DNA from: Leeuwenhoekiella nanhaiensis
GTDB taxonomy: Bacteria > Bacteroidota > Bacteroidia > Flavobacteriales > Flavobacteriaceae
Direction: 5' to 3'
Length of the DNA stretch: 64,000 nucleotides
Assembly (NCBI RefSeq): GCF_002744755.1
Contig: NZ_KZ319289.1
Span: 310,001-374,000, forward strand
Below, in pieces: positions 43,225 to 51,969 of this stretch. The notes beneath the pieces were generated by a model that saw nothing but the letters and a program-made list of their open reading frames with translations, was not told where the DNA came from and did not search any database. A program made the translations under genes and the position numbers. The stretch's first letter is position 1; each line of letters begins with the position of its first letter.

Positions 43225-45260
43225 TAGTTGGTCTTTTTGGGTATAATTATAGTAACGAGCGTGCCTTTACCAATTTTAGATTCAACTTTTAAATCGGCTC
43301 CAATCAATTGTGCCCGTTCCTTCAGGTTTTTAAGCCCTAAACTATTTAAAGCCTGTGTTTTTTGTGTGACCTCAAAACCTTTTCCGTTATCTTTAACTGT
43401 AAATATAAACTGTGTTGCTGTTTCTAACACCTGAATTTGACAGGCAACCGCTTGAGAATGTTTCTCAACATTGGCTAGGCATTCCTGTAACATTCGGTAA
43501 ATGAAAAGCTCCTTTTCTTTTTCGATTTCAAGTTTTTTGATTTGTATATCTGCCGAATAAAAAATAGTTGAATTCTTCTGAAAATTCTCGACCGTATACC
43601 GAATAGAGGTAATTAAGCCCAGTTTTTCAAACTGAAAAGGATGTAAACTTTGCGACATGGACTGTACTTCCTGAATGCTTTGGTCTATGAGAGCCGGAGC
43701 ACTTTGCACATTGAGCAGGAGACTATTTTTAATAAGTAATAAGTTGTGGCCAATACTGTCATGTAACTCTCTTGCGATACGCTTACGCTCATCTTCCAAA
43801 TGGCGGATTAGGTTCTGCGCAAATCTCTTTTGCAATTTGCCTTCCCGGATAGAGAACAAACGCTGTCTCCAAAAATAAATACTAACAAATAAACCGATAG
43901 CGATAATGCCTCCCAGTAAAAAACGCTGATTGGCGATTCTATTTTCAGCTTGTAGCAATTCAATAGCCTGGTTTTGCTGTTGGATTTCCAGATCCTTCTT
44001 TTCAGATTGAAATTCTGCCTGAACATAGGCAAAGCGTTTTTTTGCAGCATTGACATTTAAAGAGTCCTTAAACCGAATGTAGTTTTTGTAATGCTGCAAT
44101 GCCTGAATGCTATTGCCCTGAGCCTCGCTAATTTTAGCCAGCAGTGCTTCCAGCTCTAGCATAAATCTTAAATCTCTGGAGTTCTCGACATTATCAATAA
44201 GGGAACGTGCTAATTGTTCAGCATTTGCCCAATCCCCCCTGGCAAAACTATTTTCGCTTTGCGCAATAACATAGTAGGCATTGAGAAAAGTACTGCTTGA
44301 TCTGTTTGACATTTTAAGCCTGAGCGTATCTAAAAGCTGATTTGCCCGATCAAGCTGTTCATTTACCGAGAATGTTATGACCGCATTGGCAAGAACAAGT
44401 ATTCGTACAATCTCGTTAATATCTGCTGCCGGATTATCATTTACCAGCGCTTTGTTAATGTGGTATAACTCGTCTTTTGTATTTTCTAGCCTACGCGCAT
44501 CCAAAGATGCTTGTAGATGAGCCATGGCCACGATTTGCTTTTCTTTGATTTTAGTTTCTAAATCAAAAATAATAGACCGTTCTTTAGTAGCTTCCTCATA
44601 CAGACTGTTCTGACTTAATAAAGAACTCAGGCCGTTTTGCGTCCAAAGGTAATATAAAGTATCATTTTGATGTTTAAACAGTTGGCCCGCCTTTCTAAAG
44701 AGTGATACGCTCTTTACAACGTGATTGAGCCTCGAATTATTCTCAGCGGCTTTCAAATAGGCGTAGCCAAATTCATACAGGGAAGAATCTTTTTGTTTTT
44801 CGAGAAATTCGATTGCGCGATCCAGGATTTTTAAGGAGTTTTCAAATTCCTGTTTATACGTTGCTGCTTCTGCATAAGAAATGTAGAACTTGGCCCTTTC
44901 TTTTACATCTTTAGTTTTCAAAAGATGCTTTTCAAAAGATTTCAATTCATTTAAAGCGGCTTCATGATCTATATTTTCATAGATGTAGTATGCCGCAAGA
45001 CGGTTAGTAAAAACCAGGGCTTCATCCCAATCTTTATTTTCAAGGGCGAACAACTGATATTTAGATACTAAAAGACGAAAGGATTCATCCTTTAGGGTTT
45101 CACTCTTTTTTAAAAAATCAGATAAAAAACCAATCCTTTCTTCATCTGATGGAAGCTTTTGTAGTTGGGTTTCCACTACATCAATTGAAGTCGTATTTTG
45201 CGATAAAGCCTGATAAAACACCAGGATGAACCAAATATTAAGAATAATTTTACCGCTCAT
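43224..45260 (-). CDS. TPR sensor histidine kinase (HisKA_3)
   Basis: From the ATG at 45260 (678 residues) the protein starts with a signal sequence (MSGKIILNIWFILVFYQALSQ); an in-frame start 16 codons earlier would mask it. TPR-like helical repeats follow to about 400, then a coiled-coil, one membrane span (FLLGGIIAIGLFVSIYFW, about 450-468), the HisKA_3 motif KRIARELHDSIGHNLLLIKN (His near 497) and a HATPase domain (ECLANVEKHSQA, VKDNGKGFE, ESKIGKGTLVTIIIP). It is the partner of the LuxR-type regulator downstream and shows more canonical catalytic boxes than the kinase at 26044. Confidence 0.92.
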   Translation of the reverse strand: MSGKIILNIWFILVFYQALSQNTTSIDVVETQLQKLPSDEERIGFLSDFLKKSETLKDESFRLLVSKYQLFALENKDWDEALVFTNRLAAYYIYENIDHEAALNELKSFEKHLLKTKDVKERAKFYISYAEAATYKQEFENSLKILDRAIEFLEKQKDSSLYEFGYAYLKAAENNSRLNHVVKSVSLFRKAGQLFKHQNDTLYYLWTQNGLSSLLSQNSLYEEATKERSIIFDLETKIKEKQIVAMAHLQASLDARRLENTKDELYHINKALVNDNPAADINEIVRILVLANAVITFSVNEQLDRANQLLDTLRLKMSNRSSSTFLNAYYVIAQSENSFARGDWANAEQLARSLIDNVENSRDLRFMLELEALLAKISEAQGNSIQALQHYKNYIRFKDSLNVNAAKKRFAYVQAEFQSEKKDLEIQQQNQAIELLQAENRIANQRFLLGGIIAIGLFVSIYFWRQRLFSIREGKLQKRFAQNLIRHLEDERKRIARELHDSIGHNLLLIKNSLLLNVQSAPALIDQSIQEVQSMSQSLHPFQFEKLGLITSIRYTVENFQKNSTIFYSADIQIKKLEIEKEKELFIYRMLQECLANVEKHSQAVACQIQVLETATQFIFTVKDNGKGFEVTQKTQALNSLGLKNLKERAQLIGADLKVESKIGKGTLVTIIIPKKTN

Positions 45261-45295
45261 AAGAATACATAAATGGAAATAGCAATGACCTGTTT

Positions 45296-45556
45296 TTATT
45301 TTGAACAACCCATTGTGTATTCCAGATAATGCTGATTTTTTATGTCGTGGATGTTCCTTGAGAATACAAACTTATTTATGTGCTGAACTACTGTCAATGC
45401 TGTTGTCGTTGCTAATATTCTTGGCTTGAACCAGATAAAGGATTTGTAGAATGTTTGTTTGAGATAAGACTGCTCACGCATTGGTAAAAAGAGTTTTTCT
45501 ATTAATTTCCTTAACACATATGACTGTTTTCTATAATCGTGGTGGTTTGTTCTCAT
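45296..45556 (-). pseudogene. IS982-like transposase, C-terminal remnant
   Basis: The 86-codon frame reads like the last part of an IS982-family transposase: SYLKQTFYKSFIWFKPRILA followed by TTTALTVVQHINKFVFSRNI and HDIKNQ. Full IS982 transposases are about 280-300 residues, and the catalytic DDE part is missing. No terminal inverted repeats were seen. It lies just upstream of the kinase gene at 43224-45260 and may mark an old insertion that changed that promoter region. Confidence 0.6.
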
Positions 45557-45660
45557 AAGTGGAATGCGTTTTATATTGCTACTCTCGAAAAGGTTGGGCT
45601 GAACCTCCGCTGAGAAATACTCCTCGTTATCTTATTGTTTTTGTACTGATACACATACGC

Positions 45661-45963
45661 TTACAGTAGATCGGTCTTTTCAACACGACTATCTTCAGTT
45701 TCATAAGCATAATTCCCTACATATTGAGTTGCTTTTCCCGTTAAAGACTTGGTCAGCTCGATTTTGCGGTGTCTAAAATATATGGGAATAGGTCCATTTC
45801 CACCCCCTTCATTGTTTAAGATAGTTGCAGAAGTTGGCAGGTTTAAGTGGTTGTACTGAATGCCCGCCTTATTGTTTGCTGCGACGATTCCCTTATTCAA
45901 ATCTTTAATCCTATTTCTGTTAGGGTCGTGATTCATAATCATCCCCAGTTTTAATAACCTCAT
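45661..45963 (-). pseudogene. Rhs-repeat protein fragment
   Basis: The 100-codon frame contains Rhs/YD-repeat hallmarks: NRNRIKDLNKGI, IQYNHLNLPTSATI, and SLTGKATQYVGNYAYET. These match the Bacteroidota form D-N-G-N-..-D-x-N-K-G-I / I-x-Y-N-x-L-N-L-P / Y-x-G-N-x-Y-E. Real Rhs proteins are far longer, and no flanking Rhs core or toxin domain is present, so this is a decayed piece. Its ATG probably has no biological meaning. Confidence 0.6.
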
Positions 45964-46995
45964 AAAATTGTTCCTTAAACGTGTTCGAAAAATTTACTAC
46001 ATCGGTCACTTTTAAGAGTTTGTTAACTACATTATAAACTTAGACCAAATTATCCATTGTCACAAAATGACTACTATTTCATGCTGCAGGATTTACAATC
46101 ATGCAACCCTTACGTATCATTGATATTATATTCCAATTAGGGTCTACTTTTTACATCTGTAGGAATACAAGCAAGCCCCACAATAGTTGAAATGGAGCTT
46201 GCATCCGACGAGTGCAACGAGGGGAACGCATAGGCGCAACGGACAGCCATCTCAACCAGAAAGGAGTTTTAAGGATGTAAAAATAATCCAAGCATTATTT
46301 TTGTTTCTTTTTGGGCAATGAAAAAACGAAAGGAATATGCCAATATCTATAAATATCCAAGTTCAGTTTGAATATTTTTCAGTTCTAAATATTCTTCATG
46401 TCCTTCTTAGGCTTGCTGTAGCTCTTTTATTTTGGAATTCCTGAATCTCCTGTTGTTGGTTTTTTTAATTACTGCTGTCCCAATAACCTAAATGGAGAAG
46501 TATGAATGCAAGGATACTGAATCATGCTCCCCACTCATAAGCTTATGAACCTATAGCTCTTACAAAAAGAGTGTCAATCTGTGGTTGAAATGTGGAGCCA
46601 TTGGGTCTTATCTGAGAAGCCTGGCAGCTCTAATTAACTATAGTAGCATCACGATGCGCTCCTAATACCTGTCTAAAACCGTCCTAAAATGGCTATGCCA
46701 ATTAATAGTATTGGACTTCAAATACTATTCAATGACGAACTGATTTTATCTATAAACTCGTATCGAGGCTTAATTGTAGCGAGCCCATTTTGCATTAAAA
46801 CATTTCAAACATTATTAAAAACGGCTAAACGTTTGTAGTCGGAATTTTAAAGCGTTTTAAAAAACGAATTTGGTGGCCAATGTTCCTCGTTCAATTCTAT
46901 GTGTAAGAGGCTTAAGCAGCATTAAACATCAATCAGAGACTAATCTTGTAAACTTCTCGTTCCTGATATTTTAGAATGAAAACGCTATAAACGAA
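45964..46995. other. Gene-poor stretch with decayed sequence next to tRNA-Asp
   Basis: No intact gene was found in about 1 kb. On the minus strand near 46330-46470 a helical, Lys/Glu-rich reading (KIKELQQA, EEYLELKNIQTELGYL) is broken by in-frame stops. The degenerate TGTGG module lies at 46565-46699. The rest shows no recognisable feature. With the IS982 and Rhs remnants this looks like an insertion site that has decayed. Confidence 0.5.
46565..46699 (+). repeat. Degenerate second copy of the TGTGG/small-ORF module
   Basis: TGTGGTTGAAATGTGGAGCC at 46580-46599 aligns with TGTGGTTGCAGTGTGGGTTT at 31257. Downstream, GCATCACGATGCGCTCC aligns with the ATG region at 31353, and GTCTAAAACCGTCCTAAAAT aligns with the following bases. 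The ORF start is intact but a TAA follows two codons later, so this copy is nonfunctional. Confidence 0.55.
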
Positions 46996-47025
46996 AAAAG
47001 CTCCTCAATTTCTTGAGGAGCTTTT
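46996..47025 (-). terminator. Terminator of the tRNA-Asp gene
   Basis: AAAAGCTCCTCAA (46996-47008) and TTGAGGAGCTTTT (47013-47025) form a perfect 13-base stem with a four-base loop, directly past the 3' end of the tRNA on the minus strand. Confidence 0.9.
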
Positions 47026-47026
47026 G

Positions 47027-47100
47027 CGGTCTGGACGGGACTCGAACCCGCGACCCCATGCGTGACAGGCATGTATTCTAACCAACTGAACTACCAGACC
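47027..47100 (-). tRNA. tRNA-Asp (anticodon GTC)
   Basis: On the minus strand the acceptor arms GGTCTGG (47100-47094) and CCAGACC (47034-47028) pair perfectly, with discriminator G at 47027. The anticodon arm reads ATGCC-TGTCACG-CAT with anticodon GTC, and the T arm shows GCGGGTTCGAGTCCCGT. CCA is not encoded. The 3' end faces the decayed accessory region, a common integration target. Confidence 0.97.
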
Positions 47101-47213
47101 AATATTTTAAGAACTTTTGCAAAAGTGAAACGCTTGTCATTTCCTTTCTTGCGGGTGCAAATATACACCCATTTTTAAAGTACACAAACAAATTTTAAAA
47201 GTTTTTTTAAATA

Positions 47214-48146
47214 CTATAAAAACTGTCTGCGCTCCACCAGAAAGCTGCTCAAAATTGGAGCGAAGCCGCGCTGTATATCTGCTGGAACATAACTGATGCG
47301 GTATTGGGCACAGCGCAGTTTAACCGCCTCAAAATAAGCGGTGACCGCATCCTTATAGCTTTCTTTTACGGTGTCTGAAAACACATCAATGCGTTTGCCG
47401 GTCTCCACATCTTCAAAACGCTTGGGCGCATTATCAAAATCAAAATTTAATTCGGTAGCGCTGTCGTAGGTGTGAAAGAGTACGACTTCGTGCTTGTTAT
47501 ATTTTAAATGCTGAAGCGCTTCAAAAGTTTTCTCCTGCTGCACTTCATTTTGAAACAGATCACTGAATAAGAATACCAGCGAGCGCCGTTTCAGCTTTTC
47601 GGCAATAAAATGCAGATTGGCGTAAGTATCGGTCTTAATCGATTTGTTGGCATTTTTCAATACTCCATTGAGCTGATCAAGCAGCATATGATGATGCCGC
47701 TCGCTGCCTTTTTCCGGAGCGTAATACTCAAAATGTTCAGCGTAGATACTCAGGCCTACCGCATCCCGCTGTTTTTTCATCAACTGCATAATCGCAGCCG
47801 ACGCGAGTACCGCAAAAGCAATCTTATTGGGCTTGTTAAGGTCCGCCTGCTTTAGCGCCGGGTAGTGCATGCTGCTGCTGTTATCCAAAATCAGATGACA
47901 ACGCAGGTTGGTCTCCTCCTCATAGCGTTTGGTATACAGCTTATCGGTGCGGGCATAGAGCTTCCAGTCTATATGTTTGGTGCTTTCGCCGCTGTTGTAG
48001 ACCTTATGCTCTGCAAACTCAGCCGAAAACCCGTGAAACGGACTCTTGTGCATCCCACTGATAAACCCCTCAACAACCTGACCTGCGAGCAGCTCCAGAT
48101 TGTTAAAACCGGCAATACTGTTTAAATGCGCCTGTAGGTCTATCAC
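47214..48146 (-). CDS. DUF58 / VWA-like domain protein
   Basis: The 310-residue protein starts with GTG at 48146; no better ATG lies upstream. It has the DUF58 core GESTKHIDWKLYART followed by a VWA-like fold with a DxSxS metal site (LILDNSSSMHY) and later SLVFLFSDLF. DUF58 proteins usually sit next to MoxR AAA+ ATPases and act as partners in chaperone-like complexes; no MoxR gene is in view here. It lacks membrane segments. The neighbourhood of trxA and dnaE on the same strand is one I associate with flavobacterial genomes. Confidence 0.88.
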   Translation of the reverse strand: MIDLQAHLNSIAGFNNLELLAGQVVEGFISGMHKSPFHGFSAEFAEHKVYNSGESTKHIDWKLYARTDKLYTKRYEEETNLRCHLILDNSSSMHYPALKQADLNKPNKIAFAVLASAAIMQLMKKQRDAVGLSIYAEHFEYYAPEKGSERHHHMLLDQLNGVLKNANKSIKTDTYANLHFIAEKLKRRSLVFLFSDLFQNEVQQEKTFEALQHLKYNKHEVVLFHTYDSATELNFDFDNAPKRFEDVETGKRIDVFSDTVKESYKDAVTAYFEAVKLRCAQYRISYVPADIQRGFAPILSSFLVERRQFL

Positions 48147-48163
48147 TTTTTAAGTTTAGAGTT

Positions 48164-48466
48164 CGGTTTTCAGTTTTCAGTTCACAGTCTCAGTCGGCAG
48201 TGAAACGTGCACAAATGAAATTTTTAATTTCGTACTTCGTATTTCAAACCGTCCCTTCGATACACCGCTCTTTGGGTCGCGGCACTCAGTGACCGGTTTT
48301 CAGTTCACAGTTTTCAGTCTCAGTCAGCAGCAAAACGTGCACACATTGTATTTTTAATTTCGTACTTCGTATTTCAAGCCGTTCCCTTTGGAACACCGCT
48401 CGTTGGGTCGCGGCACTCAGTGACCGGTTTTCAGTTTTCAGTTCACAGTCTCAGTCGGCAGTAATT
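48164..48466. repeat. Tandem 130-131 base repeat, 2.3 copies, rich in NCAGT units
   Basis: Copy 1 is 48164-48293, copy 2 is 48294-48424, and a partial third copy is 48425-48466. Each begins CGGTTTTCAGT followed by several CAGT steps about seven bases apart, then a TTTTTAATTTCGTACTTCGT block and a GGGTCGCGGCACTCAGTGAC end. More ACTG-rich sequence (CCCACTGCTACTGCCTGCTG and similar) fills the region up to clpP. No gene lies in these 500 bases. Confidence 0.8.
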
Positions 48467-48644
48467 TTAATCACACTTTGTATATTCAAACTGCCCACTG
48501 CTACTGCCTGCTGCTTACTGGTCTTCTGTTTCCAGTTCGATAGCCTCCAATTAACAATTAACGTTTAATCAGTAACTGAAGGAATTTCGTGTTTCAAAGT
48601 CCGCCCACTGCTACTGCAGACTGCTACTGCCCGCTGTCTACTGA

Positions 48645-49190
48645 TTAAAGTATTCCGTCTACGATACCGTATGCTACAGACTCCTCAGCACCCATCCAGT
48701 GGTCGCGGTTAAAGTCTTTCATCACTTTGTCATAATCCTGACCGCAGTTTTCGGCAAGAATTTTTGCACTCAGTTCTTTGGTCTTTAAAATTTCCTGAGC
48801 GGTAATTTCGATATCACTCGCCTGGCCGCGTGCACCACCGCTAGGCTGGTGAATCATCACACGGGCGTGAGGCTGTATAAAACGACGTCCTTTTTCGCCC
48901 ACACTCAATAAAATACTACCCATACTGGCAGCAAGACCGGTACAAATGGTAGAAACCGGACTCTTAATAGACTTGATTGTATCGTAAATCGAAAATCCCG
49001 AAGTCACATAACCTCCCGGACTGTTGATGTAAAACTGAATTTCGTCATTGCTAATTGCATCCAGGTACAGCAGGCGGTCTACAACGTGCTTGGCACTCTT
49101 GTCGTCAACCTGTCCCCATAAAAAGACTTTGCGCTCTTCAAGCAATTTAGCATCAATAATATCTTGTGGTTTTCCTTTTTTGGTTTCCAT
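48645..49190 (-). CDS. clpP: ATP-dependent Clp protease proteolytic subunit
   Basis: The 181-residue protein has the complete Ser-His-Asp triad: Ser89 in GLAASMGSILL, His114 in VMIHQPSGG and Asp163 in NRDHWMGAEE. The spacing of 25 and 49 residues equals that of Escherichia coli ClpP (Ser97, His122, Asp171). It is shorter at the N-terminus than usual. The chain forms tetradecameric chambers that degrade proteins delivered by ClpX- or ClpA-type unfoldases. No clpX or tig is adjacent, so this may be a second clpP copy apart from a clpPX locus; that is inference. Confidence 0.93.
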   Translation of the reverse strand: METKKGKPQDIIDAKLLEERKVFLWGQVDDKSAKHVVDRLLYLDAISNDEIQFYINSPGGYVTSGFSIYDTIKSIKSPVSTICTGLAASMGSILLSVGEKGRRFIQPHARVMIHQPSGGARGQASDIEITAQEILKTKELSAKILAENCGQDYDKVMKDFNRDHWMGAEESVAYGIVDGIL

Positions 49191-49390
49191 TGTTCTTTTT
49201 TATTTTCTAATTAAAGCTGTTTGGGCTTCGGCTTTCCGGCTTTTAAGATGCGCCAGGCAGCAATTTTACTAACCCAGTAAATTTCGGAACATTTTTTCAG
49301 CCCCCCAACAAGTATACAGAATATGTTTGGGAAAAGCTTGTAAAAACATTCCGCTCCCGGCGGAATAAAATTACCACCAAAACCCAATAA

Positions 49391-49424
49391 AAAAGGCCTG
49401 ACCCTGCGGTCAAACCTTCTTTAT
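49391..49424 (-). terminator. Probable terminator downstream of trxA
   Basis: AAAAGG-CC-TGACC (from 49391) can pair with GGTCA-AA-CCTT (to 49418) with an internal mismatch. An A run before it on the plus strand gives the T tract on the minus transcript. Confidence 0.6.
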
Positions 49425-49445
49425 CTTTTTCAAATGCTTTGCGGA

Positions 49446-49763
49446 TTATAGTAAACCGTCTATAGCTTCTGTATATACATTTTTAGGAGCAACACCTACC
49501 TGGCGGCCTACAACTTCACCACCTTTAAACATCAATACCGTTGGGATGTTACGCACGCCGTATTTCGCTGCAAATTCCTGATTGGCATCTACATCAAGCT
49601 TACCTACAACCGCCTTGCCTTCGTATTCTTTGCTTATTTCTTCAATTACGGGTCCTACCATTCTGCAGGGACCACACCAGGCTGCCCAAAAGTCAACCAA
49701 TACCGGCTTGTCTGATTGCAATACCGCTTCTTCAAAATTTGCGTCTGTTATTTCTAGTGCCAT
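49446..49763 (-). CDS. trxA: Thioredoxin
   Basis: The 105-residue protein is standard length for thioredoxin. The active site WCGPC is at 29-33 in VDFWAAWCGPCRMVGP, with the cis-proline region RNIPTVLMFKGGEVV further on. It reduces disulfides in cytoplasmic proteins and is itself reduced by thioredoxin reductase, which is not in this window. No signal peptide is present. A TAnnTTTG-type promoter lies 28 bases upstream, and the gene appears to be transcribed alone. Confidence 0.97.
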   Translation of the reverse strand: MALEITDANFEEAVLQSDKPVLVDFWAAWCGPCRMVGPVIEEISKEYEGKAVVGKLDVDANQEFAAKYGVRNIPTVLMFKGGEVVGRQVGVAPKNVYTEAIDGLL

Positions 49764-49790
49764 TTTTCGTTATTTTAGTGGATTAAAACA

Positions 49791-49826
49791 CAAAATTAGT
49801 CATTTATTTTTCCAAAGCTTACAAAA
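49791..49826 (-). promoter_or_regulatory. Candidate flavobacterial promoter of trxA
   Basis: On the minus strand TAATTTTG (49798-49791) matches TAnnTTTG exactly. A TTTTG (49826-49822) lies 23 bases upstream, at the long end of the usual spacing. Confidence 0.55.
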
Positions 49827-49892
49827 GCCAAATCAGATTTGGCTATCCGTTTATCACTTTAATTGATTTTAAAGGCTTTATCGGGCGGCTTT

Positions 49893-50027
49893 GGGCGTGT
49901 CCCCGCAAAAGGCGGGGTCGGGCTGTACGCTATATCTTTTTTACGGCAACAAAGGAATCCGTTTGCTTAATTTAAGCATCTTGTAATTGCCGTAAAAAAG
50001 GATGCCGCTGCCATCCCTCACGCGGGC
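49893..50027 (+). repeat. Flavobacterial intergenic palindromic repeat, copy A (long form)
   Basis: The element starts GGGCGT, then CCCCGC-AAAA-GCGGGG, then TCGGGCT. A long internal stem follows: ATCTTTTTTACGGCAA (49934-49949) with TTGCCGTAAAAAAGGAT (49987-50003), and GCTTAATTTAAGC nested in its loop. It closes with CATCCCTCACGCGGGC, ending just before the stop codon of the GH13 gene. I know this type of element from flavobacterial genomes, but its mobility and function are unknown to me. Confidence 0.75.
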
Positions 50028-50028
50028 A

Positions 50029-51831
50029 TTAGCCTTCCGTTTCAGATACCGTATAAATCAGGGCACCATAACTCGGTATGTTAAATACTCCCGTAAAAGG
50101 CTTGCCGTCTGTCTCGCGTTCCTCTTTAACCAGATCCCGTACCTCCAGATCTGAAAGGGCTTCGTCATAACCTTTCCAGTCTGCGTTGATACGTAGTTTC
50201 CAGTTTTTATTAGCATCAATGCCTATTCCATAGTCGGTATAATCCTGATTCCTAAAATTCAAAATTACCAGCACCTGTTCTTCTTCAGCCCCGCCGCGTT
50301 TATAGGCCAGTACTTTGGTTTCCGTATTAAAATGGATGATTTGCAGGTGTTGCCCGTTAAGTCCGTTTGCACCTTCCAGCGCTCCGGTTCTGAGTCTGAT
50401 GATATCGCCTAGCAATTGTGCAATGCCCTGATGCCTGTCGTGTTTGTCCCAATCCAGCGCTTCGGTATCCTGAAAATACTCGTCTTCAATAAACTCCTGC
50501 CCCTGAAACAGCATCGGAATTCCCGGTGCCGTCAGCGTAAGTACCATGCCCAAAATCGCACGGCGTTTCGCAAATTCGCTCTCCGCATCCCCCGGCTGAA
50601 TTTCCTCAGGCACGCGGGCTTTTCCGTTGGCCACCTCGTCGTGCGATTCGGTATATACCACCCGCTTAAATACGTTTCCGCTATAGGTGTGCTCCAGCGC
50701 ATCTACAATCTTTTGAAGATCACGCCCGTCATCACTGGTGTTCTGTAAAACTTCCCGAACCGGGTGTACAAAATGCATATCCCACTGCGCGCCGTAGCCT
50801 ATTCCGCCGTAGGCGATACCGTTGGTGACAAACTCGTCGCCCTTTAAATCCTCGGCAATGGTGAGCACTTTTGGATATTTGGCTTGTAGTTCCTGATTGA
50901 TATCGCGCATCATCTGGTTGCCTTCATCAATTGCGGTATCTGCCCCCAGACCGCCGCCTTCATAGCGAATGTAGGAGGTGGCATCCATGCGCAGGCCGTC
51001 GCAATGGTATTTTTCGATCCACATCAGGGCGTTATCGCGCAAATACTGGCGTACTTCGGGTCTGCCGTAATCTGGGCGCGTGTCTCCCCAGGGTGTTGTG
51101 CTGCGGTGGTCGTTGTAAAAGTAAATACCACCCTTTTCGTTAGCGCTCCAGCCGTCAAACTGCCACAAATCCACATCGCTGGGGCCAAAATGGTTGTACA
51201 CCACATCCATAATCACGGCGATACCATGTTGGTGCGCTTCGTTAACCAGCTTCGCAAAACCATCGGGACCTCCATAGTCTGTTTCAACAGCAAAGGGCTG
51301 CGCGGGATTATAACCCCACGAAATACCCCCTGCAAATTCCGCCACCGGTAACAATTCAATACAGTTGATGCCTAGTTCTTGTAGATACGGCAATTTTTCA
51401 ATTACATCCTCAAAGGTTCCCACACGATCCGGGTCTTTGCGGTTAAAGGTGCCCACGTGCAGTTCGTAGATCACGAGTTTATTCCAGTCGGCGATTTCAA
51501 AAGCCTCATCATCCCAGTCAAAACCGAGACTTCTGATGATGCTGTTACCGTTACTGTTTGTCATTTCAAACGCATAGGGATCGTTGCGAAACAGCTTTTG
51601 CTCCCCATTGTGAATGATGTATTTGTATTCATCACCTTCCTGCGCATCTGCAGAGGCACCTGCCCAGTAGCCATTTTCTTCGGCTTCGAGGGCAAAATCA
51701 GTTTCCTGCCAGTTATTAAAATCCCCGGTAACGTAGACTTTATCGGCGTTGGGCGCCCAAACGCGAAAGGTGGTTACCCCGTCAAGCAAAACGGCTCCCA
51801 TTCCGGCCGATTTTTCAATTGTAGTTTGCAT
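50029..51831 (-). CDS. GH13 alpha-glucan enzyme (branching-enzyme/amylase-like) with N-terminal CBM48
   Basis: The 600-residue protein has a CBM48-like domain (about 10-105: TTFRVWAPNADKVYVTGDFN) and a TIM barrel. GH13 conserved regions are VIMDVVYNHFG (207-217), the nucleophile Asp283 in DGLRMDAT, the general acid Glu327 in TIAEDLKG, and His397-Asp398 in TESHDEV. A C-terminal beta domain ends the chain. There is no signal peptide, so it acts in the cytoplasm on alpha-1,4 or alpha-1,6 glucans such as glycogen or maltodextrins. Branching enzyme, alpha-amylase-like hydrolase and trehalohydrolase-like activities cannot be separated from sequence alone. No other glycogen genes are nearby. Confidence 0.9.
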   Translation of the reverse strand: MQTTIEKSAGMGAVLLDGVTTFRVWAPNADKVYVTGDFNNWQETDFALEAEENGYWAGASADAQEGDEYKYIIHNGEQKLFRNDPYAFEMTNSNGNSIIRSLGFDWDDEAFEIADWNKLVIYELHVGTFNRKDPDRVGTFEDVIEKLPYLQELGINCIELLPVAEFAGGISWGYNPAQPFAVETDYGGPDGFAKLVNEAHQHGIAVIMDVVYNHFGPSDVDLWQFDGWSANEKGGIYFYNDHRSTTPWGDTRPDYGRPEVRQYLRDNALMWIEKYHCDGLRMDATSYIRYEGGGLGADTAIDEGNQMMRDINQELQAKYPKVLTIAEDLKGDEFVTNGIAYGGIGYGAQWDMHFVHPVREVLQNTSDDGRDLQKIVDALEHTYSGNVFKRVVYTESHDEVANGKARVPEEIQPGDAESEFAKRRAILGMVLTLTAPGIPMLFQGQEFIEDEYFQDTEALDWDKHDRHQGIAQLLGDIIRLRTGALEGANGLNGQHLQIIHFNTETKVLAYKRGGAEEEQVLVILNFRNQDYTDYGIGIDANKNWKLRINADWKGYDEALSDLEVRDLVKEERETDGKPFTGVFNIPSYGALIYTVSETEG

Positions 51832-51922
51832 AATTTACAGCTTTATCCTACCGAAATTACTAAAGCCCAACAGCTGTAACCGCTTTGTTGTGATATGCTT
51901 AACTGCCAAATAAAGCATAAAA

Positions 51923-51945
51923 AAACCACCCGAAATGGGTGGTTT
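51923..51945 (-). terminator. Terminator downstream of the choice-of-anchor gene
   Basis: AAACCACCC (51923-51931) pairs with GGGTGGTTT (51937-51945) around GAAAT. The A run just before it supplies the T tract on the minus transcript. Confidence 0.85.
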
Positions 51946-51969
51946 CTGGGGCAAATTCAAATAAGCAGG

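Noticed and set aside
48164-48466. CRISPR or satellite with spacers
   Set aside because: The whole 130-base unit is repeated, including the parts that would be spacers, so it is a plain tandem duplication.
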